Shown here in pieces: positions 6,029 through 10,930 of a stretch of DNA of 10,930 nt. This DNA is from Alphaproteobacteria bacterium (lineage in GTDB: Bacteria; Pseudomonadota; Alphaproteobacteria; Puniceispirillales; Puniceispirillaceae): contig WTHW01000180.1 of assembly GCA_011526395.1 (NCBI GenBank), forward strand, positions 1 to 10,930, in the 5' to 3' direction. The notes below the pieces were generated by a model. That model did no database searches and had not been told where the DNA came from. It worked only from the letters and a program-made list of their open reading frames with translations. Each line of letters starts with the position of its first letter. Positions within the stretch are counted from its first letter, which is position 1. Position numbers and translations under genes: made by a program.

Positions 6029-7816
6029 TTAGGCAAAAGCGATATCATCAATGATAAATTGCACATTATCACCGCCGCGATAATCATCCAATTTCACCTT
6101 GCCAGCGATATGAAACTGCCTGCCTGTCGCGTTTTCAATCAGATCAGGCGTTGATATTTTATCACGCAACCCAAAAGCGATAGCGCGTATTTTATGACCT
6201 GTGCCATCGCGCAATTCACATGATAGATGCGTCTTATCACCGCCTATCCATCGTGGGTATGAAATCATCACATTTTTTAAAAGCATACGTGGCTCGCGCA
6301 ATGAGGGGCCATATGGCGCACATTGATCAAGCCAATCCACCAAAGATTTCTGGCAGGCAGATAGCGGCGCTGTCATATCAATGGACAGCATAGGTGGTGG
6401 CACCGCGCCAAGTTGTTTGGTGAAAGCATCATTCATGTAAGCACGAAAGGCTTCGATATTTTGTGAGGAGATTGAAAGGCCAGCTGCCATAGCATGACCA
6501 CCGCCGCCATTGAGGATGCCTGACTGGTGAGCTGCCATGATGGTATCACCGAGTGAGAAGCCAGCAATGGAGCGCGCTGAGCCTTTGCCCTGCCCGTCTT
6601 CATCAAGGGCGATTACAATCGCTGGACGATGATATTTATCCTTGAGGCGGCCGGCGGCAATGCCAATCACACCCTCGTGCCAGCCTTGTGATGAGACGAT
6701 TAAGACCTTGGTATCTGGGTTTTGGGATATGACCTCGTCAGCTTGCAAGGTAGCTGAGGCGAGGACTTGTGCTTCGATATCACGGCGCTGTTTATTTAAA
6801 TCATCTAGTTGCAAGGCAATTGACGTCGCAATGGCATCGTCATGTGTTGAAAGTAATTTTGCCCCCAATGTGGCATTACCAATCCGCCCGCCAGCATTAA
6901 TGCGTGGGCCAAGAAGATAGCCAAAGCTGTGGCTGGTTGGCGGGGTTGTCAGACGCGCTTGGTCAGCCAAGTGACGAAGTCCCACATTCTGGCGCTTTTT
7001 CAGGATTTTAATCCCTTGTTTGACAAAAGCGCGGTTCAGGCTTGTCAAAGGGACGATATCGCAGACTGTTGCCATTGCCACCAAATCAAGCAATGTGAGC
7101 AAATCAATCGGGGCGGAGCCTTGTGTCACATGGCCATTTTCACGCAAATAGCGCATCGTGCCAACACAGGTCACAAACACAACGCCAGCAGCACATAAGG
7201 CGCCCTGCCCGCTTTCATCATCAAGACGGTTTGGATTCACAACCGCGCGCGCTTTTGGCAAATCTGGCCCTGCTTGGTGATGGTCAATGACGATGACATC
7301 CATCCCCATCTCGTCAGCTTCTTGCAAGGGGCGGTGGGCCGTGATGCCACAATCAACTGTGACGATTAGCTCTGCGCCATTATCCTTAAGGGACTGAAGA
7401 GCTGTGATATTGGGCCCATAGCCTTCGGTAAAGCGGTCTGGGATATGAATATAGGATGCAACACCAAAGGCTTGCAAAAAGCGGTGTAATATGGCGGCAG
7501 AACAAGCGCCATCAACATCATAATCTCCAAATATCCCGATGGGTTTTTTGGCTATAATCGCCTCACCTAGCAAGGCGCAAGCTTTGTTCATATCTTGGAA
7601 AACAGAGGGATCGGGGAGTAAATCGCGCAAACGGGGCTCAAGGAAGACATCAAGGCTCTCAGGCGTGAGCCCCTTATTCGCAAGCCATTTTGCAATCGCA
7701 TGAGGCATATTATGAGATTGCACGAATAGGCCTGATAAGCGCTCGCTGGTCGCATCAGGGACAGCACTAGCGGCAGACTTCCAAGAGGCGCCGGTGAGTG
7801 ATTGTGAGACAATCAC
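6029..7816 (-). CDS. recJ: Single-strand-specific 5'-3' exonuclease RecJ
   Basis: RecJ degrades single-stranded DNA 5' to 3' in recombinational and mismatch repair. The DHH-family metal-binding motifs are present (numbered from the GTG): GDYDVDG (D98, D100, D102), VTVDCG (D155) and the signature DHH at 178-180. The DHHA1 motif GGGGHAMAAGLS lies in the C-terminal half, followed by an OB-type region. The frame opens from a TTG at 7852 (607 residues). I prefer the GTG at 7816 (595 residues) because GGAG lies 8 bases before it and the resulting N terminus, ahead of SLTGASW, fits the short family N terminus as I recall it. The TTG is a real alternative, with AAGGG 7 bases upstream. The gene follows hom on the same strand, so the two are probably cotranscribed. 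Confidence 0.95.
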   Translation of the reverse strand: MIVSQSLTGASWKSAASAVPDATSERLSGLFVQSHNMPHAIAKWLANKGLTPESLDVFLEPRLRDLLPDPSVFQDMNKACALLGEAIIAKKPIGIFGDYDVDGACSAAILHRFLQAFGVASYIHIPDRFTEGYGPNITALQSLKDNGAELIVTVDCGITAHRPLQEADEMGMDVIVIDHHQAGPDLPKARAVVNPNRLDDESGQGALCAAGVVFVTCVGTMRYLRENGHVTQGSAPIDLLTLLDLVAMATVCDIVPLTSLNRAFVKQGIKILKKRQNVGLRHLADQARLTTPPTSHSFGYLLGPRINAGGRIGNATLGAKLLSTHDDAIATSIALQLDDLNKQRRDIEAQVLASATLQADEVISQNPDTKVLIVSSQGWHEGVIGIAAGRLKDKYHRPAIVIALDEDGQGKGSARSIAGFSLGDTIMAAHQSGILNGGGGHAMAAGLSISSQNIEAFRAYMNDAFTKQLGAVPPPMLSIDMTAPLSACQKSLVDWLDQCAPYGPSLREPRMLLKNVMISYPRWIGGDKTHLSCELRDGTGHKIRAIAFGLRDKISTPDLIENATGRQFHIAGKVKLDDYRGGDNVQFIIDDIAFA

Positions 7817-7862
7817 CCCCTCATCTCCATTGATTTGATTGTCTGTTTGCAATCATTTGCCC

Positions 7863-9140
7863 TTATTTTTGAACAGCCATTGGCAAAGACATATCGCCTA
7901 CGACTGACATTGTTTTTAGCTTGTCACATGCGTTTACGAGGTTCTCTGAGCTGGCTTCATGCAAAATCATAACAAGGTCTGCATCTTTTCCATCTTCTAG
8001 CTGTTTTTGAATAAGAGTCTCAATAGACATATCACACGCATTTAGCACGTCTGTGACATCAGCAAGAACGCCTTTTTCATCTGTGACGCGCAGCCTTAAA
8101 TAATAGGATGATTGGGCGGCTGTGCTGGTATTGCCTGATTGTGAGGCAAGGTCTTTAGCAGCTCTACCGAAGGGGTATGTATTGCGGCCAGAGGCAATAT
8201 CCATGATATCAGCCACAACAGCAGAGGCTGTTGGCCCTGCGCCAGCACCTGGTCCCATCGCAGAGATGGTTTGTACTGGTGTTGCCTCATAATTGACGGC
8301 ATTTGTTGGCCCTGTGACAGAGGCAAGAGCTGATCCCATCGGCAATAACATCGGTGCCACACCAGCATCGCCGGCGGCTGTTGCGCGGCCAATTAGGCGA
8401 ATACGATATCCCAATTCAGCGGCATAGCTGATATCCATATCAGTGATGGCGCGGATACCTGTGATAGATAGATTATCAAAATTTGGCTGAACCGCAAAAG
8501 CGATGGATTGCAAGATTGCCAGCTTGTGCGCGGCATCAATGCCATCCACATCAAATGTTGGATCTGCTTCGGCATAGCCTAGCGCTTGTGCCTCGCTTAA
8601 CACATCATTAAAGGCGCGCCCTGTTTGTTCCATCGTGGATAGAATATAATTACAGGTGCCATTCAAGATGCCTGAAACAGCCTGAATATCATTGGCGGCT
8701 AGCCCTTCACGTAGGATTTTTAAGGCTGGTATGCCGCCTGCAACAGATGATTCAAAACAAAGCTGGGCGTTGTTATCTTCGGCCAATTTGGCAAGCTCCA
8801 TGCCGTGAAGTGCGATCATCGCCTTGTTCGCTGTGACCACATGCTTGCCAGCTGAGAGCGCTGCTTTGGTGAGTGCCAATGCAGGGCCATCAGAGCCGCC
8901 CATCACCTCAACCACAATGTCGATATCATCCATAGTTGCCAAATCAACAGGATTATCACACCAGTGCAATGATGAGATATCAAAGCCTCTATCTTTGCCT
9001 TTTGAGCGCGCTGAGACTGCTTTTAGGGTGATGTTTGCACCTGTCTTGGTGGCATAGCTAGACTGGTTATTTAGAAGTAATTGCGCTGTTTGGGCGCCGA
9101 CAACGCCTAGACCTGCTATGGCAACATTACATTGTTTCAT
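7863..9140 (-). CDS. hom: Homoserine dehydrogenase with C-terminal ACT domain
   Basis: This 425-residue enzyme reduces aspartate semialdehyde to homoserine with NAD(P)H, the branch point toward threonine, methionine and isoleucine. The N-terminal Rossmann motif GLGVVG (residues 10-15) binds the cofactor. HVVTANKA, SSVAGGIPALKILREG and the signature GTCNYIL follow, then the catalytic region AEADPTFDVDGIDAAHKLA. An ACT domain (about residues 345-420, beginning SYYLRLRVTD) suggests feedback inhibition by threonine, as in other long homoserine dehydrogenases. The length is normal. GAGG lies about 10 bases before the ATG at 9140. recJ follows directly on the same strand. The intervening glpX that I recall from some alphaproteobacterial hom-glpX-recJ loci is absent here. 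Confidence 0.97.
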   Translation of the reverse strand: MKQCNVAIAGLGVVGAQTAQLLLNNQSSYATKTGANITLKAVSARSKGKDRGFDISSLHWCDNPVDLATMDDIDIVVEVMGGSDGPALALTKAALSAGKHVVTANKAMIALHGMELAKLAEDNNAQLCFESSVAGGIPALKILREGLAANDIQAVSGILNGTCNYILSTMEQTGRAFNDVLSEAQALGYAEADPTFDVDGIDAAHKLAILQSIAFAVQPNFDNLSITGIRAITDMDISYAAELGYRIRLIGRATAAGDAGVAPMLLPMGSALASVTGPTNAVNYEATPVQTISAMGPGAGAGPTASAVVADIMDIASGRNTYPFGRAAKDLASQSGNTSTAAQSSYYLRLRVTDEKGVLADVTDVLNACDMSIETLIQKQLEDGKDADLVMILHEASSENLVNACDKLKTMSVVGDMSLPMAVQK

Positions 9141-9189
9141 GACAATTAAGCCTCATACCCTTTGGATTTTTGCAAAATGAATTGCTGGC

Positions 9190-9219
9190 ATCATAGACGA
9201 GGCAAGGCTGAATAAGCAA
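9190..9219 (-). promoter_or_regulatory. Candidate hom promoter
   Basis: On the minus strand TTGCTT (9214-9219) and TATGAT (9190-9195) are separated by 18 bp, about 50 bases upstream of the hom ATG. The site lies in the 102-bp gap after the racemase stop codon, so hom could be transcribed independently of the racemase. I see no leader peptide or attenuator in this gap. Confidence 0.4.
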
Positions 9220-9242
9220 GGAGTTGTTGTATCAGATATCCA

Positions 9243-9944
9243 TCAATCAAATAGGTGCGATATCGCATATTCACAGTGAATTTTCGATGTATCAAAACAA
9301 GGCAAAGAGATATCATCTTGTGAGATAAGAAGCCCGATTTCTGTACAGCCAAATATGACACCATCAATAGCATGAGAGGCTTGATATTGGGCGATGATAT
9401 CCAAATAAGATTGCTTTGAAGGCTGGTTTATCATGCCCTGACATAATTCATGATAGATAATGTCATGAATGATGGTGCGGTCACCTTCATCTGGGACTGT
9501 GACCTTTATGCCATGCTTATCAGCGAGCCTGCCTTTATAGAAGTCTTGCGTCATTGTGAAATTGGTCGCAAGTAAAAAGGGGTTTTGGCAGTTTGTGCGC
9601 CTGATAGCATCAGCTGTGGCATCTGCGATATGGATAAGAGGCATGTTTGTTGCCTGCTGAACATCATCAGCCATTTTATGCATGGTGTTTGTGGCGATCA
9701 TCAGCTTGTCTGCGCCAGCTTTTTTCAAGGCTTTGCCGGCATTTACCATCTCGTGCGTTGCCTTGTCCCAATCGCCTGAGGCCTGAAGGGCTGCTATGCG
9801 CGCAAAATCAAAGGAATATAATAGCAATTCAGCAGAATGAAGGCCGCCGAGCCTGTCTTTTATCAACTGGTTGAGATATTGGTAGTAAAGCTGCGTTGAT
9901 TCCCAGCTCATTCCGCCAATGATGCCCAATTTGTATTTTTGCAT
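9243..9944 (-). CDS. Aspartate/glutamate racemase, YgeA-like
   Basis: This 233-residue protein closely resembles E. coli YgeA, an amino-acid racemase acting on Asp/Glu without a cofactor. Shared segments include GIIGGMSWEST near the N terminus, RLGGLHSAELLL, ATNTMHK (residues 84-90), HIADAT and VIFGCTEIGLL. In the family two cysteines normally act as acid and base; here the first position is Thr (T85 in ATNTMHK) and only the second is Cys (C200), as in YgeA. The frame extends upstream to 10043, but the ATG at 9944 gives the normal N terminus, and the extra residues are unlike the family. AAGG lies about 12 bases before the start. It is divergent from the hydratase gene and upstream of hom on the same strand. 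It may supply D-amino acids for the cell wall or serve amino-acid catabolism; the role is inferred. Confidence 0.92.
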   Translation of the reverse strand: MQKYKLGIIGGMSWESTQLYYQYLNQLIKDRLGGLHSAELLLYSFDFARIAALQASGDWDKATHEMVNAGKALKKAGADKLMIATNTMHKMADDVQQATNMPLIHIADATADAIRRTNCQNPFLLATNFTMTQDFYKGRLADKHGIKVTVPDEGDRTIIHDIIYHELCQGMINQPSKQSYLDIIAQYQASHAIDGVIFGCTEIGLLISQDDISLPCFDTSKIHCEYAISHLFD

Positions 9945-10043
9945 GATGATAAAGTGCCTTTTTTGCAAAATTTTCGTTTCTTTAACCTGTAACTTCGCGC
10001 ATAACTGTCGAGAGTTTCTAATCACAATAATAAAGAGTGTCAC
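9945..10043. promoter_or_regulatory. Divergent intergenic region, racemase/hydratase
   Basis: These 99 bases must carry the promoters of the two divergent genes. On the minus strand TTGTGA and TTATGC spaced 17 bp apart are a weak match pointing at the racemase. I find no good sigma-70 match toward the hydratase, only AAAGAG a short distance before its ATG as a ribosome-binding site. No clear operator palindrome was found. Confidence 0.4.
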
Positions 10044-10820
10044 ATGTCACAAGACGTCGCAAATCAATTATGGAATGCCCTTCAGGCAAATGAAGGCATC
10101 GCCCCTATCCGCTCTCAATTTGGTGAAAATGACCTAGAGGCGGCTTATGAAACACAGCGTGCGTTTAACCAGCTACGCCTTGATAATGGTCAAGAATTGG
10201 TCGGTCGCAAAGCAGGCTTCACCAACCCAACTGCACAAGGCATGATGGGTGTTGATGTGCCAGTACATGGTTTGTTATTTGATGTGATGGATGTCCCGCA
10301 TCGCGGCGAAATCCCAGCCAATCAAGTGACAGCACCAAAAATCGAAGCTGAAATCGCCTTTATCATGGGCGCTGATTTGGATTTTGATGGCCTGACATTA
10401 ACAGATGTGATGCGCGCCGTTGATTATGTGGCACCTGCGATTGAGATTGTGAATACACGTATCGCCAATTGGGAAGGCAAAGGCGTGGATATGATTTGCG
10501 ATAATATCGGTGCCTCACATTACACAATCGGCCATAATGTGAAATTGCTTGACCAGTTTGATGTCTCTGATGCCAAAGCTGATATTTTGGTCAATGGCAC
10601 GTCAGTTGGTCAGGGTGCGGGCGCCAATGTGCTTGGCTCACCGTTAAACTCGCTTTATTGGCTTGCCAAAGAGATGGTCAAATCAGGCACACCTATCGCA
10701 GAAGGTGATGTGATTTTATCAGGCTCGCTTGGCCCAATGGTGCCTGTCAATAAAGGTGATACTGTCGAAGTGCATATTGAAGGCGCTGGCATGGTTTCAG
10801 TTTCTTTTGCGGCTGAATAA
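10044..10820 (+). CDS. 2-keto-4-pentenoate hydratase family protein
   Basis: This 258-residue protein belongs to the MhpD/HpaH hydratase group of the fumarylacetoacetate hydrolase superfamily, which adds water to 2-hydroxy-2,4-dienoates in the meta-cleavage breakdown of aromatic compounds. The metal-binding acidic residues are in place: E101 and E103 in KIEAEIAFIMG and E134 in APAIEIVNTR. The conserved lysine in GRKAGFT (K56) and the late GSLGPMVPVNKGDTVEV segment also match. The length is normal. No ring-cleavage dioxygenase, aldolase or other catabolic partner lies within the window, so the exact substrate is open; a decarboxylase of the same family is an alternative. The ATG at 10044 is preceded by AAAGAG. 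It is divergent from the racemase. Confidence 0.88.
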   Translation: MSQDVANQLWNALQANEGIAPIRSQFGENDLEAAYETQRAFNQLRLDNGQELVGRKAGFTNPTAQGMMGVDVPVHGLLFDVMDVPHRGEIPANQVTAPKIEAEIAFIMGADLDFDGLTLTDVMRAVDYVAPAIEIVNTRIANWEGKGVDMICDNIGASHYTIGHNVKLLDQFDVSDAKADILVNGTSVGQGAGANVLGSPLNSLYWLAKEMVKSGTPIAEGDVILSGSLGPMVPVNKGDTVEVHIEGAGMVSVSFAAE

Positions 10821-10840
10821 TACATAAAAAAACAATCAGA

Positions 10841-10883
10841 TATGCGTATATATTACAGTGATTTCTGATAATATATACGCATA
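10841..10883. repeat. 15-bp-arm perfect inverted repeat
   Basis: TATGCGTATATATTA (10841-10855) is the exact reverse complement of TAATATATACGCATA (10869-10883), with a 13-base spacer. CAG/CTG inside the spacer can extend the stem by 3 bp across a one-base bulge. It starts 20 bases after the hydratase stop codon. No T run follows on the plus strand, so a standard intrinsic terminator is not evident. It could be an operator or processing hairpin for the next gene, or one copy of a dispersed repeat. The remaining bases to 10930 hold nothing I can identify. Confidence 0.8.
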
Positions 10884-10930
10884 AAACCTGAGGCATTATG
10901 GCGTGATGTCTCATTAAAACCGAGCTGTTT

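Noticed and set aside
9141..9242. Threonine-type attenuator or riboswitch before hom
   Set aside because: No leader peptide rich in Thr or Ile codons, no terminator hairpin with T run and no recognisable riboswitch core were seen.
9945..10043. N-terminal extension of the racemase
   Set aside because: The added residues are unlike the family, and it would consume the whole divergent promoter region; the ATG at 9944 matches the usual start.

Overview
The window reads as ordinary chromosomal DNA of a bacterium, most likely an alphaproteobacterium, with a GC content somewhat below 50% by eye. The evidence is the homoserine dehydrogenase gene directly followed by recJ, a bicistron of a class I HDAC-like deacetylase and a secreted DUF192 protein, and a class V aminotransferase of the alanine-glyoxylate type. 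A marine lineage is a guess; the sequence does not prove it. I see no transposase, integrase, phage gene or CRISPR array, and no non-coding stretch over about 210 bases.

Layout from left to right. The 5' part of a tRNA-Pro(UGG) gene on the minus strand runs off the left edge. Next comes a minus-strand pair, an HDAC-like deacetylase followed by a secreted DUF192 protein, whose stop and start codons overlap as TGATG. Divergent from it is a plus-strand cluster: the Na+/H+ antiporter nhaA, a 44-residue single-span membrane protein, and a standalone U-type Fe-S cluster scaffold. An imperfect bidirectional hairpin ends this cluster against an opposing minus-strand series: a class V aminotransferase, a 61-residue cysteine-rich protein and a 32-residue single-span membrane protein. 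A strong bidirectional terminator separates that series from a cold-shock protein gene, whose leader has a hairpin next to its Shine-Dalgarno site, and from a complete tRNA-Glu(UUC) with its own promoter. To the right lie recJ, hom and a YgeA-like Asp/Glu racemase, all on the minus strand. Divergent from the racemase is a 2-keto-4-pentenoate hydratase-family gene, followed by a 15-bp-arm inverted repeat near the right edge.

Most genes are housekeeping: amino-acid metabolism (hom, the aminotransferase, the racemase), DNA repair (recJ), Fe-S assembly, ion homeostasis (nhaA) and cold-shock response. I did not find a convincing new multi-gene system. The features most worth a second look are three very small genes (44, 32 and 61 residues), an NhaA that lacks residues matching the E. 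coli pH-sensor Arg/Glu pair, the hairpin beside the cold-shock ribosome-binding site, the AT-rich inverted repeat at the right end, a recJ start with competing initiation sites and an 11-codon upstream ORF, and an apparent excess of the hexamer GATATC.
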